This document shows positions 8,701 to 16,874 of a DNA stretch of 38,386 bases, one piece after another. Below the pieces are notes generated by a model. The model searched no databases, was not told the origin of the DNA, and saw nothing but the letters and a program-made list of their open reading frames with translations. This DNA is from an uncultured Bacteroides sp. (GTDB taxonomy: Bacteria; Bacteroidota; Bacteroidia; Bacteroidales; Bacteroidaceae): the NCBI GenBank assembly GCA_900544075.1, contig UQTJ01000029.1:1-38386 (forward strand), written 5' to 3'. The stretch's first letter is position 1. Each line of letters begins with the position of its first letter. The translations under genes and the position numbers were made by a program.

Positions 8701-10590
8701 TTACAGCAGTATAAGTGCAGCGGTAAGTATTATTATACCACCTAAGAACCACATTGTGTAAGTCTGAATCTTTCCGCTCTGTACAGGCTGTGCAGTTTCT
8801 CCGGCTGCATTAGTACCCCATGCCATGAAGTTCATGAACTGGTCGATGACGTGACGGTCGAACCATGCGAGAGGTGTAGAAATACAGCGGAAGATAATCT
8901 TCTTTGTCACGAACAGCCAAAGCTCGTCCATGAAGAAGCGTTTGTATGCAGCGTAGTGCAGACGGCTGAACTTCTTCTGAAGCATATCGGCTACAGGCTG
9001 AGTCTTGCCGGCATACATCCATGTTGCAATCAGTATGGCAACCACAGCTACAATTATGCTGGTAGTAGCTACAGTAGTGTCAAGATGAATATCGTATGCA
9101 TGTCCGTTGCTTGATACGAAATGTCCGAAAGGCATTATCCATCCGGCAACAATAGTGATGGCTGCAAGAATCATCAGAGGTAAAGTCATTACCACCGGAC
9201 TCTCGTGTGGAGTATGGTGGGCGTAATTATCGTTAGTTTTTCCCCAGAAGATGCAGTAGTAAAGACGGAACATATAGAAAGCTGTCATTCCGGCGATTAT
9301 TGTCATTATCCATCCTGCCACAGGGCTGAAACGGAAGCAAGCCGTAAGAATCTCATCCTTTGAGAAGAATCCTGAGAACGGAGGAATACCTGCGATGGCA
9401 AGACACGCTATAAGGAATGTGATGTGAGTGACAGGCATATATTTTCTCAGTCCACCCATGAAAGACATTTCATTGCTGTGGACAGCATGAATTACGCATC
9501 CTGCGCCGAGGAAGAGCAATGCCTTGAACATGGCGTGAGTGAACAGATGGAACATAGAGGCCATATATCCAAGTCCGCCTTCGTGTGGGTCAAGACTTGT
9601 ACATACGCCGAGAGCTACCATCATGAAACCAATCTGCGAGATGGTAGAGAATGCTAATACGCGCTTGATATCACTCTGTACGCATGCCACCGTAGCAGCA
9701 TAGAAAGCAGTGAACATACCGATGTATGCCACCCAATGAAGGGTTTCAGGTGCAAATCCGATAAACAGAGGGAACATTCTTGCCACGAGATACACACCTG
9801 CCACAACCATGGTAGCGGCATGAATCAGAGCCGATACCGGAGTCGGGCCTTCCATGGCATCAGGCAGCCAGATATGCAATGGGAACATCGCACTCTTTCC
9901 GGCACCACCCACGAACATAAGTCCAAGAGCCCAAGGCAATACCATTCCGGCTTTCATAAGCTGTTCTTCTGAAGGAGTGAAAGTGAATGTCTGCATGTAG
10001 TAGCCGTAAATCAGGATACCGATGAGGAAGCCTAAGTCGGCAAAACGTGTGACTATGAAAGCTTTCTTAGAAGCTGCGATAGCCTCAGGTTTGGTGTAGT
10101 AGAAGCCTATCAGAAGATAAGACGATACTCCCACAAGTTCCCAGAAAACATACATCTGGAAAATGTTTGTAGCCACTACGAGGCCTAACATTGAGAATGT
10201 GAACAGCGACAGAAACGCATAATATCTCTGAAATCCGCGTTCACCCTTCATATATCCGAAAGAGTAGATATGAACCATCAGTGAAACGGTAGAAATCACC
10301 ACAAGCATCATTACAGATATCGGGTCGAGCATTATACCCATGTCGATGTGCAGCGACTCAGTGAACGGCAGCCACTGGAAGTTCCACGGAGTAGATACAG
10401 GCAACAGTCCTTCGGCAGTACGTGTCGCGCCGAAATAGCCTATAGCCGTGATATAGCTCAGCACTGTGACAGCCGCCAACGATAGAGTGCCTATCGCTCC
10501 AGCCACCTTGTGCGGTATTTTCATTCCTGCCAGAGCCAGAACGAGGAAGCTCAGCACAGGCAGGGCCAGTATAAATATTGTATATTCCAT
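8701..10590 (-). CDS. nuoL: NADH-quinone oxidoreductase (complex I) subunit L
   Basis: The largest and most distal antiporter-like subunit (629 residues). In complex I its C-terminal lateral helix runs along the membrane arm. The helix-5 Glu is in MYVFWELVGVSSYLLIGFYY, followed by the channel region FPLHIWLPDAMEGPTPVSALIHAATMVVAGVYLV and the late LAIAGIPPFSGFFSKDEIL. A long C-terminal stretch after about residue 490 would be the lateral helix and its anchor. Length is normal. The stop lies just before the AT-rich gap to nuoM, and the start is 12 bp after nuoK. Confidence 0.96.
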   Translation of the reverse strand: MEYTIFILALPVLSFLVLALAGMKIPHKVAGAIGTLSLAAVTVLSYITAIGYFGATRTAEGLLPVSTPWNFQWLPFTESLHIDMGIMLDPISVMMLVVISTVSLMVHIYSFGYMKGERGFQRYYAFLSLFTFSMLGLVVATNIFQMYVFWELVGVSSYLLIGFYYTKPEAIAASKKAFIVTRFADLGFLIGILIYGYYMQTFTFTPSEEQLMKAGMVLPWALGLMFVGGAGKSAMFPLHIWLPDAMEGPTPVSALIHAATMVVAGVYLVARMFPLFIGFAPETLHWVAYIGMFTAFYAATVACVQSDIKRVLAFSTISQIGFMMVALGVCTSLDPHEGGLGYMASMFHLFTHAMFKALLFLGAGCVIHAVHSNEMSFMGGLRKYMPVTHITFLIACLAIAGIPPFSGFFSKDEILTACFRFSPVAGWIMTIIAGMTAFYMFRLYYCIFWGKTNDNYAHHTPHESPVVMTLPLMILAAITIVAGWIMPFGHFVSSNGHAYDIHLDTTVATTSIIVAVVAILIATWMYAGKTQPVADMLQKKFSRLHYAAYKRFFMDELWLFVTKKIIFRCISTPLAWFDRHVIDQFMNFMAWGTNAAGETAQPVQSGKIQTYTMWFLGGIIILTAALILL

Positions 10591-10602
10591 GTTTTTTAGT
10601 TT

Positions 10603-10926
10603 TTATCCTTTCATTTCCGAAATATCGTCGGTCAGAATCTTGTTGATATTTCTGTAGACATTAATAATGATGGCGATTGCCACTGCAGTTTCCGCCGCAG
10701 CTATTGCTATACCGAACAAGCTGAAGAAGTGTCCTTCCAGTTGTCCCGGAAAGAGATATCTGTTGAACACCGCGAAGTTGATGTTTGTAGCATTCAGCAT
10801 CAGCTCTGCAGAAATGAGCAGGGCCAGCAGATTCTTGCGTGTGAAGAAACCGTAAATTCCGCAGAATAGCATCACTGTGCTTATCACCAGGTAATGCAAA
10901 ACGTGTACTTCTATTTCTATTTCCAT
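10603..10926 (-). CDS. nuoK: NADH-quinone oxidoreductase (complex I) subunit K
   Basis: A small three-helix membrane subunit (107 residues), homologous to MrpC, that carries the paired membrane Glu residues of the central proton path. The sequence shows LALLISAELMLNATNINFAVF (first Glu) and AIAAAETAVAIAIIINVYR (second Glu). It lies 24 bp after nuoJ and 12 bp before nuoL, so coupled translation is likely. Size and motifs are fully typical. Confidence 0.95.
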   Translation of the reverse strand: MEIEIEVHVLHYLVISTVMLFCGIYGFFTRKNLLALLISAELMLNATNINFAVFNRYLFPGQLEGHFFSLFGIAIAAAETAVAIAIIINVYRNINKILTDDISEMKG

Positions 10927-10950
10927 AATTCCCAGTTTTTTTATAACGGT

Positions 10951-11463
10951 TTATTTTCTTTTTCTTGCTATCATTATGGCTCCAATCATGCAGGCTAACA
11001 GCAGCACGCTCATCACTTCGAAAGGAAGGACAAACTGATACTTCTCTGTTCCGATAAGTGCTTTACCGATTTTCTCTACCGGCAGTTCCACACCCTGAGG
11101 AATGATATTCAGTGCAAAGCCGTTTGTAGCAAGTATAAACATTACCAAAGCCATACCGACGAGAGTCGTAAGCAGTACGCTTATCATCTTGCCTCGTCTT
11201 ATCTTATATTTCATTGTTCCGGACGAACGTGTCAGCAGGATGGAGAACACGTACAATACTATGATACCACCTGCATATACCATCAGCTGCACTGCACTCA
11301 GAAATGTATAGCCTAATATGGCATAGATACCTCCTGTAGCCAAGAGTACAAACAGCAGATAAGTGGCCGAGCGCAGGATACTGTTGGTTGTGACTGCCAG
11401 CACCGAGAATACTATAATGCATAGAGCCACCACATAAAATGCTATTTCAAATAGTGAAAACAT
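10951..11463 (-). CDS. nuoJ: NADH-quinone oxidoreductase (complex I) subunit J
   Basis: A five-helix membrane subunit of the complex I proton-translocation hinge, 170 residues. Landmarks are the first helix FYVVALCIIVFSVLAVTTNSILRSATYLLFVLLATGGIYAILGYTFLSAVQLMVYAGGIIVLYVFSILLT, including the conserved QLMVYAGGI segment that contains the pi-bulge in the family. A polar stretch leads to a last helix, MSVLLLACMIGAIMIARKRK. It is preceded by a 229-bp gap full of repeats after nuoI and followed closely by nuoK. Confidence 0.94.
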   Translation of the reverse strand: MFSLFEIAFYVVALCIIVFSVLAVTTNSILRSATYLLFVLLATGGIYAILGYTFLSAVQLMVYAGGIIVLYVFSILLTRSSGTMKYKIRRGKMISVLLTTLVGMALVMFILATNGFALNIIPQGVELPVEKIGKALIGTEKYQFVLPFEVMSVLLLACMIGAIMIARKRK

Positions 11464-11692
11464 GTTTGTTAATTAAAAATTAAAAGTTAATAATTAAGAA
11501 CGTTGTTCAATTAAGAATTAAAAATTAATAATTAAGAACGTTGTTCAATTAAGAATTAAAAATTAATAATTAAGAATGAGTTGATGTCATCACTCCATTT
11601 TTAATTTTTCATTATTAATTCTTCATTTACTCCATTTTTAATTTTTCATTATTAATTCTTCATTTACTACATTTTTAATTTTTCATTATTAA
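11464..11692. repeat. Mirror-image tandem arrays between nuoI and nuoJ
   Basis: The left half is a 38-bp tandem repeat: GAACGTTGTTC begins at 11498 and 11536, and the diverged copy GAATGAGTTGATG begins at 11574. The right half is a 37-bp tandem repeat (TCCATTTTTAATTTTTCATT-like units near 11595, 11632 and 11669). The AT-rich parts of the halves are reverse complements, so the block can fold as one long stem around GAGTTGATGTCATCACTCC (11578). No coding frame is plausible here. Confidence 0.75.
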
Positions 11693-12139
11693 TTATTCAT
11701 TTAAATTCATCACCAGCTTCTCTCTCTCGAAAACAGCGTTCTCAAAATGATTGCTGAACTCTATCGCACCGTGCGGACAAGCGTTTACACACAACTGACA
11801 GAACATGCACGCACCGAGGTCGTACTCATATTTCACGAGGAATTTCTTTTTCTTTCCGTCTTCAGTCTCGCGCGTTTCGCTTACGATGTTTATCGTGCCG
11901 TTGGGGCAAGCTATCTGGCACAGTCCGCAGGCAATACATTTATTGTTACCGTTCTCATCTTTGGGCATCACCAGCATGGCGCGGTGACGTTCCGGAATGT
12001 GCAGAGTAGTATGTCTGTTCTCCGGATAGCGTTCCGTTATGCTCTTCTGCATAAACACCTTCATTGATGTACGCATACCGACAAGCAGACTTTTTACGCC
12101 CAAAGCATATCCGTTTATATATTCTTTAAAAGTACTCAT
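11693..12139 (-). CDS. nuoI: NADH-quinone oxidoreductase (complex I) subunit I, 2x[4Fe-4S] ferredoxin
   Basis: This subunit carries clusters N6a and N6b, which pass electrons toward NuoB and quinone. In its 148 residues it has two classic motifs: Cys68-x2-Cys71-x2-Cys74-x3-Cys78-Pro and Cys111-x2-Cys114-x2-Cys117-x3-Cys121-Pro. The N-terminal amphipathic stretch (about 1-35) is the part that lies on the membrane in other complex I structures. Because nuoE, nuoF and nuoG are absent from the operon, NuoI is probably the entry point for electrons, for example from ferredoxin or flavodoxin; this is inference from similar ferredoxin-driven complexes. Confidence 0.95.
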   Translation of the reverse strand: MSTFKEYINGYALGVKSLLVGMRTSMKVFMQKSITERYPENRHTTLHIPERHRAMLVMPKDENGNNKCIACGLCQIACPNGTINIVSETRETEDGKKKKFLVKYEYDLGACMFCQLCVNACPHGAIEFSNHFENAVFEREKLVMNLNE

Positions 12140-12279
12140 TTTTTAAGTTCTTAAGTTTTTTAGTTCTTAGTTGACAAGTTGACGAGTTGACAAGTTGACA
12201 AGGTTGCCATCCGTATGGAGAACCTTCTAACAACTTGTAACTGAAGCCTCGTAACTAAACTGAAGTCTTGTGACTCATA
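12140..12279. repeat. 8-bp tandem repeat in the nuoH-nuoI gap
   Basis: Four exact-length copies of AGTTGAC(A/G) run from 12169 to 12200. A diverged 19-bp direct repeat follows (CTGAAGCCTCGTAACTAAA and CTGAAGTCTTGTGACTCAT, about 12243-12280). This gap lacks the AT-rich palindromes seen in the other nuo gaps. Confidence 0.6.
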
Positions 12280-13368
12280 TTAAAACACCAGTCCGAACAC
12301 CTTCATCACCGTCATAATCATCAGTACGAGCAGCGACAGCGGCATCAGATATTTCCATTCTAAGATAAGCACCTGGTCTATTCTCAGACGAGGGAAAGTC
12401 CATCTAATCCACATCAGCAGGAACACCACGAAGAAGGTCTTGCCCACGAACCATATCACTCCCGGGATATAGTCCATCACCGCATTGAAACCTTCCAGCC
12501 CGGCAATGTGCAGCGGCATCCATCCGCCGAAGAAAAGCGTGACGGCGATACCGGCTGTGATGAACAGGTTAAGATATTCAGCCAGATAGAAGAAACCGAA
12601 GTGCATACCCGAGTATTCAGTATGATATCCGGCCGTAAGCTCCTGTTCTGCTTCTGCAAGGTCGAACGGTGCACGGTTTGCTTCTGCATTTCCCGCTATC
12701 AGATAGATGATGAAAGCCATTACTGCAGGCAGATGCCCCTTGAAGATGTTCCATCCGTTCTCCTGATAAGCCACAATCTCCTGGATGTCCATCGTGCCGC
12801 ATAGGATGACCATAGTCAGCACGCTGATACCTATTGACAGCTCGTAGCTGATTATCATCGCACCGCTTCGTACGGCACCAATCAGCGTATATTTGCTGTT
12901 ACTGCTCCATCCGGCCAGCAGGATACCAAGCACACCGATTGATGATGCTGCCAGCACGAAGAAGATACCTATGTTCATATGCAGAATCTCGCCCCCCTTG
13001 TTCCATGGCAGACACGAGAAAGTCAGGATAGATGCCATGATTACCAGGAAAGGAGCCAATGCATAAAGAAACTTGTCTGAGTTTTTCAGAGAGATAATCT
13101 CCTTTGTCAGGATTTTAATAACGTCGGCCGGCACCTGCAGAAGTCCTCCCCGTCCACCCACACGGTCCGGTCCGATACGGCACTGGAAGGCCGCACACAC
13201 TTTACGCTCCATATATATAAGTATGATTGCCAGCACGGCATACATCACCATGATGAAGATACCCACAGCTATACCCTCTATAGTGAAGGCCAGCCATTCA
13301 GGCATTATTCCGCACATGGTACTGTGTATCCACATAAGGAGCGGCTCAAGATTATAATAGTCAAACAT
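12280..13368 (-). CDS. nuoH: NADH-quinone oxidoreductase (complex I) subunit H
   Basis: The membrane subunit that forms the quinone chamber together with NuoB and NuoD; 362 residues and about eight helices. Landmarks are YMERKVCAAFQCRIGPDRVGGRGGLLQVPADVIKILTKE, which contains the conserved acidic and basic residues near the quinone entrance, and NRAPFDLAEAEQELTAGYHTEYSGMHFGFFYLAEY, the Glu-rich loop. A helix-rich C-terminus ends at MTVMKVFGLVF. Length is slightly above the usual 320-350. It sits between nuoCD and nuoI on the same strand. Confidence 0.95.
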   Translation of the reverse strand: MFDYYNLEPLLMWIHSTMCGIMPEWLAFTIEGIAVGIFIMVMYAVLAIILIYMERKVCAAFQCRIGPDRVGGRGGLLQVPADVIKILTKEIISLKNSDKFLYALAPFLVIMASILTFSCLPWNKGGEILHMNIGIFFVLAASSIGVLGILLAGWSSNSKYTLIGAVRSGAMIISYELSIGISVLTMVILCGTMDIQEIVAYQENGWNIFKGHLPAVMAFIIYLIAGNAEANRAPFDLAEAEQELTAGYHTEYSGMHFGFFYLAEYLNLFITAGIAVTLFFGGWMPLHIAGLEGFNAVMDYIPGVIWFVGKTFFVVFLLMWIRWTFPRLRIDQVLILEWKYLMPLSLLVLMIMTVMKVFGLVF

Positions 13369-13530
13369 GTTTATTCAATTAAAAGTTAAGAATTAATAAT
13401 TAATAATGAGTTGATGTCATCGCTCTTCATTATTAATTAGTTATCAATTAAAAATTAAAAATTAAAAATTAAAAATGAGTTGATGTCATCGCTCTTCATT
13501 ATTAATTTTTAATTATTCATTATTAATTAG
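13369..13530. repeat. Duplicated AT-rich palindromic element between nuoCD and nuoH
   Basis: Two copies share the identical core GAGTTGATGTCATCGCTC (13408-13425 and 13477-13494), each flanked by AATTAATAATTAA-like arms on the left and TTCATTATTAATT on the right. The core contains a small palindrome, GATGTCATC. Each copy could form a stem of over 15 bp in the operon mRNA. Confidence 0.75.
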
Positions 13531-15111
13531 TTATCGGTCTATATCCGGAATCACAAAGTCCAGCGTTCCGCCTATCGCTATAAGGTCGGCGATTTTCTGT
13601 CCGCGGCACACTGTGTCCATCGTATCTACTAACGGCAATCCCGTAGAGCGGTAGTGCAGACGATACGGATATTTGTCGCCGTGACTTTCCAGCATCACTC
13701 CGAACTCACCACGGCTGCTTTCTACAGATGTAGAGAAGTTACCTTCCGGCAGTTTGATTATCGCTTTCGTCTTGACGCGCACCTCACCTTCAGGAATGTT
13801 GTCTATCAGCTGCTCGATGATACGGCATGACTCCATAATCTCGTCCATGCGCACCATGTAGCGAGCGAACGAATCCCCTTCAGTACGTGTAATCTCGCGG
13901 AAGTCCACCTTGCCGTACATTGCATACGGATGATGCTTTCTTACGTCGTTGCTCCATCCCGATGCACGTCCCGTACCGCCTGTGGCACCGAGCGATATGG
14001 CATCTTCGCGGCTCAGCACACCCACGCCGATGAGCCTTTGGCGTGCAATCACATTATCCGTAAAGATATCGTGATAGTCCTTGATGACTTTTCGCAGATG
14101 CACGATGAACTCCTTCACCTTTCGCCGGAAGTCAGGATGAATGTCAGCCTGCACACCGCCTATCACATTGTAATTCTGAATCAGTCTTCCGCCCGTAGTT
14201 TCCTCCATGATATCCAGAATCATTTCCCTCTCTCTGAATCCGTAGAAGAAAGGAGTAAGTCCGCCCATATCCATCACCAGACATGAATAGAACAGCAGAT
14301 GAGAGTCTATACGCTGCAGCTCGTCCATTATCGTACGGATGTACTGCGCACGTTCCGAAATCTCTATTCCTGCAGCCTGCTCTATACACATGCACAGCGC
14401 GTGGCGGTTCTGATGCGCGCTCAGATAGTCAAGCCTGTCCGTCAGAGCTAAAGTCTGCGGATAAGTAAGGCTTTCGTTCATCTTCTCTATTCCGCGGTGT
14501 ATATACCCTAAGATAGGGTCTATGCGCCTGATATTCTCTCCGTCGATGCTCGTACGCATACGCAGCACGCCGTGAGTGGACGGATGCTGAGGACCGATGT
14601 TCACCACGAAATCCTCGCTGCCGAACACCACGTTCTCCCTGCCCTCTATAGTTCCGTCAGGGCGCAGGGTATATTCTTCCGTAACATCCGCATTGACCTC
14701 ATTCTCCATATTAAGAGGATTCGAGTCCATATCGTAATCCTTACGGAGCGGATATCCCTTCCAGTCCTCGCGCAGGAACAGACGGCGCATGTCCGGATTT
14801 CCCGTGAAGCGTATGCCGAAGAAATCGAACACCTCACGTTCCTTTATCACCGCCGTTTTCCAGAGGCTGCACACGGAAGGAAGAAACGCGTTCTCCCTGT
14901 CGGCCGCCACTGCCTTCAGCACACGTCGTTCGCCCGTGGCCGTACATTCCATATAATACAGGGCCCCAAGACCCTCTTCGCCCCAGTCCATACCGACGAT
15001 GTCGCGCAGGTAGTCCATGGGCTGTGCTTCGTCATATCTCAGTCGGGAAGCCTCATTGTAGAGCTCTTCCGCCTTTACCGGTATAATATTGTCAGCAGTC
15101 ATGTTGTTCAA
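13531..15111 (-). CDS. nuoCD: NADH-quinone oxidoreductase (complex I) fused subunit CD
   Basis: A fusion of the 30-kDa (NuoC) and 49-kDa (NuoD) subunits in 526 residues. The NuoC part is short (about 1-130) and keeps the signature EREVFDFFGIRFTGNPDMRRL (91-111) and GYPLRKDY. The NuoD part starts near 168 with NIGPQHPSTHGVLR (171-184), whose His residues line the quinone site, and continues with TDRLDYLSAHQN. NuoC/NuoD fusion is known in E. coli and is standard in Bacteroides. The N-terminal NuoC segment is shorter than in E. coli (about 600 residues total), so the upstream beta-strands of NuoC are trimmed. The protein contains no Fe-S motif, as expected. Confidence 0.95.
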   Translation of the reverse strand: MNNMTADNIIPVKAEELYNEASRLRYDEAQPMDYLRDIVGMDWGEEGLGALYYMECTATGERRVLKAVAADRENAFLPSVCSLWKTAVIKEREVFDFFGIRFTGNPDMRRLFLREDWKGYPLRKDYDMDSNPLNMENEVNADVTEEYTLRPDGTIEGRENVVFGSEDFVVNIGPQHPSTHGVLRMRTSIDGENIRRIDPILGYIHRGIEKMNESLTYPQTLALTDRLDYLSAHQNRHALCMCIEQAAGIEISERAQYIRTIMDELQRIDSHLLFYSCLVMDMGGLTPFFYGFREREMILDIMEETTGGRLIQNYNVIGGVQADIHPDFRRKVKEFIVHLRKVIKDYHDIFTDNVIARQRLIGVGVLSREDAISLGATGGTGRASGWSNDVRKHHPYAMYGKVDFREITRTEGDSFARYMVRMDEIMESCRIIEQLIDNIPEGEVRVKTKAIIKLPEGNFSTSVESSRGEFGVMLESHGDKYPYRLHYRSTGLPLVDTMDTVCRGQKIADLIAIGGTLDFVIPDIDR

Positions 15112-15288
15112 TTAAGAATTAAGAATTAATAATTAAGAATTAAAGCTGATGATATCCACCCATTTTTAATTATTCATTATTAATAATTAACAATTAACAA
15201 TTAAGAATTAATAATTAAAGCTGATGATATCCACCCATTTTTAATTATTCATTATTAATTATTCATTTTCTACATTTTTAATTTTTAA
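15112..15288. repeat. Duplicated AT-rich palindromic element between nuoB and nuoCD
   Basis: Two copies share the identical core AAAGCTGATGATATCCACCC (15142-15161 and 15217-15236), each between AATTAATAATTAA-type and TTAATTATTCATTATTAA-type arms. The core differs from that of the nuoH-nuoCD gap, but both copies here agree with each other. Confidence 0.75.
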
Positions 15289-15867
15289 TTATTCATTAGC
15301 TTTCCTGTTCACCCCTCCCAAGAACCGTTCCACCTTTATTTTTCTCTGCAGCTGCATCATTCCGTAGTAGAAAGCCTCAGGACGCGGAGGACATCCCGGG
15401 ATGAATACATCCACCGGAATAATCTTGTCTATACCGTTCACCACATGATATGACCGCCTGAACGGTCCGCCGCTGATGGTACATCCGCCCACCGCCACCA
15501 CATACTTCGGTTCGGCCATCTGGTCATACAGACGTTTCAGCACCGGAGCCATACGGTGGGTGATGGTTCCTAACACCATAATCATATCCGCCTGACGGGG
15601 CGAGTTACGCGTCACCTCGAATCCGAACCGCGCCATGTCATAGCGTGCGGCTCCAAGGGCCATAAACTCTATGGCGCAACAGCTCGTACCGAAGGTGAGC
15701 GACCACAGCGAGTTGCTCCTTCCCCAGTTTATCAGCTCGTCGGCCGTCCCCATTATAATCCCCGCTCCGTCGCGGTTCAGCTCGTCTACCATTCGCTCCA
15801 GGTAGTCATTGTTTCGGAAGTCGCCGTACTCCATACTGCGAATTTCCGTGCGTTTCTTTATTTCCAT
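15289..15867 (-). CDS. nuoB: NADH-quinone oxidoreductase (complex I) subunit B
   Basis: This subunit holds the terminal [4Fe-4S] cluster N2, which reduces quinone. The 192-residue product has all four ligands: the tandem Cys63-Cys64 (FGTSCCAIEF), Cys129 (GGCTISGGPF) and Cys159 (PGCPPRPE). The frame is open upstream to 16059, but the extra 64 residues would be arginine- and glycine-rich, unlike any NuoB, and would overlap nuoA. The start at 15867 gives the normal length and a 10-bp overlap with nuoA, a typical coupled arrangement. nuoCD follows after a 177-bp repeat-filled gap. Confidence 0.95.
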   Translation of the reverse strand: MEIKKRTEIRSMEYGDFRNNDYLERMVDELNRDGAGIIMGTADELINWGRSNSLWSLTFGTSCCAIEFMALGAARYDMARFGFEVTRNSPRQADMIMVLGTITHRMAPVLKRLYDQMAEPKYVVAVGGCTISGGPFRRSYHVVNGIDKIIPVDVFIPGCPPRPEAFYYGMMQLQRKIKVERFLGGVNRKANE

Positions 15868-16208
15868 TCCAGCGCTCCTTTCCGCCAGGCATATGCCAGG
15901 CCTAAAATAAGTATTCCGAGGAAGAATGCTGCCCCCGCCAGTGCATAGGCGCCTGTCTCGGCCACCACCACGGCCCACGGGAAGAGGAATACCGTCTCGA
16001 TGTCGAACACCAGGAACAGGATGGCAAAGAGGTAGTAGCCTGCCTTGAATTTTACCCACGACTCACCCCTCGTAGGGATACCACACTCATATGGTTCGCC
16101 TTTCTGGGGATTGAAAGAGCGCGGGGCGATTAGCTTGGCAATAGTCATAGCTGCTACCACTAAGGCTATTGCCGTAAGAATCACTACTATTAAAAAGATA
16201 AAATACAT
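15858..16208 (-). CDS. nuoA: NADH-quinone oxidoreductase (complex I) subunit A
   Basis: A small three-helix membrane subunit (116 residues) and the first gene of the complex I operon. Conserved features are KGEPYECGIPTRGESWVKFKAGYYLFAILFLVFDIETVFLFPWAVV, with the Cys of the quinone-gate loop and the buried FDIE acidic pair. The last helix is GAAFFLGILILGLAYAWRKGALEWK. The stop overlaps the nuoB start. I find no clear TAnnTTTG promoter in the 150 bp upstream, so how the operon is started is unresolved. Confidence 0.95.
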   Translation of the reverse strand: MYFIFLIVVILTAIALVVAAMTIAKLIAPRSFNPQKGEPYECGIPTRGESWVKFKAGYYLFAILFLVFDIETVFLFPWAVVVAETGAYALAGAAFFLGILILGLAYAWRKGALEWK

Positions 16209-16304
16209 GATTTATATGTTTTTTGAGTTATTGTTTCTCTGTATTGTCAGTCCTTGATTGAGGAATTAAATTAAAGGGAGTGGGTGTAAGATGAAATATT
16301 TAGT

Positions 16305-16354
16305 GTGTGCGCACACGAAATATGTCTTCATGTTACATGAAGACATATTTCGTG
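16305..16354. other. Perfect 19-bp hairpin and adjoining palindrome between nuoA and the 16366-16788 gene
   Basis: CACGAAATATGTCTTCATG (16314-16332) pairs without mismatch to 16336-16354 across a 3-nt loop. It overlaps a 12-bp palindrome, GTGTGCGCACAC (16305-16316). It starts 12 bp after the stop of the upstream minus-strand gene. No T-run follows on either strand, so it is not a standard intrinsic terminator; it may stabilise or process an mRNA end, or lie in the nuo leader. Confidence 0.75.
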
Positions 16355-16365
16355 GAAGAACGTAT

Positions 16366-16788
16366 CTAAATGACAATTTTTTCCAACGTATAGATATAAT
16401 AATCCTTAGGTAAATGAACCGGATAATACGAATTGCGGTGAGTCAGGGAATAAATTCTGTGATACTTTTCAGAATTATAACCTTTCAGCAGTGTACCGTT
16501 CAGATGAAGAGTGTATTTGTTGTCATTATTATCCTTACTACCGGCAACAATTGCACATGCCGGAACAGAAAGGTCTGCATATCTGGATTTAAGTATATGA
16601 TTTATAGTGCGAATAAGATAGTTGTCTGATGTAGATTCAACTAATAAGATATCATTCCCTTCATTGGTTGGAGATATTATTTCTGTACATGCGCTTGTAT
16701 TGCATACGGGAGAAATTTCTTCCGATATTCCCTGAAATACAAATAAAGACATTACGCAAACAAATATTATCCTCAACCAATAAATCAT
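16366..16788 (-). CDS. Small exported protein of unknown function
   Basis: I do not recognise this 140-residue protein. It begins with a hydrophobic stretch (IIFVCVMSLFVFQG, about residues 7-20), probably a signal peptide or anchor. A Cys pair follows (PVCNTSAC), then ISPTNEGNDILLVESTSDNYLIRTINHILKSRYADLSVPACAIVAGSK, and a Tyr/His-rich C-terminal half (SEKYHRIYSLTHRNSYYPVHLPKDYYIY). It has its own -7 box upstream and a perfect hairpin just downstream, so it is likely a separate unit. It sits where a trkH gene would be expected after trkA in related Bacteroides. The open frame, signal peptide, promoter and hairpin support a real gene. Confidence 0.6.
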   Translation of the reverse strand: MIYWLRIIFVCVMSLFVFQGISEEISPVCNTSACTEIISPTNEGNDILLVESTSDNYLIRTINHILKSRYADLSVPACAIVAGSKDNNDNKYTLHLNGTLLKGYNSEKYHRIYSLTHRNSYYPVHLPKDYYIYTLEKIVI

Positions 16789-16820
16789 ATAAAAAACTGT
16801 ATCTTATTCAATTATGCCTG

Positions 16821-16828
16821 CAAAGTTA
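16821..16828 (-). promoter_or_regulatory. -7 box upstream of the 16366-16788 gene
   Basis: TAACTTTG on the minus strand matches TAnnTTTG and lies 33 bp before the start codon. No TTG is visible at the expected spacing, so only the -7 half is supported. Confidence 0.4.
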
Positions 16829-16874
16829 GAATATATTTTGCGGAAAAATAATTATTTCTATGTTAAAAAACATA

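Noticed and set aside
11464..11692. CRISPR-like array
   Set aside because: Repeats are tandem without unique spacers, AT-rich and mirrored; no cas gene is in the window.
14572..15129. 185-codon plus-strand frame opposite nuoCD
   Set aside because: It is a shadow of nuoCD; His/Arg/Leu-rich with no recognisable motif.
15868..16059. Longer NuoB start giving 256 residues
   Set aside because: The extra 64 residues are Arg/Gly/Pro-rich translation of nuoA in another frame. Starting at 15867 gives the normal NuoB length.
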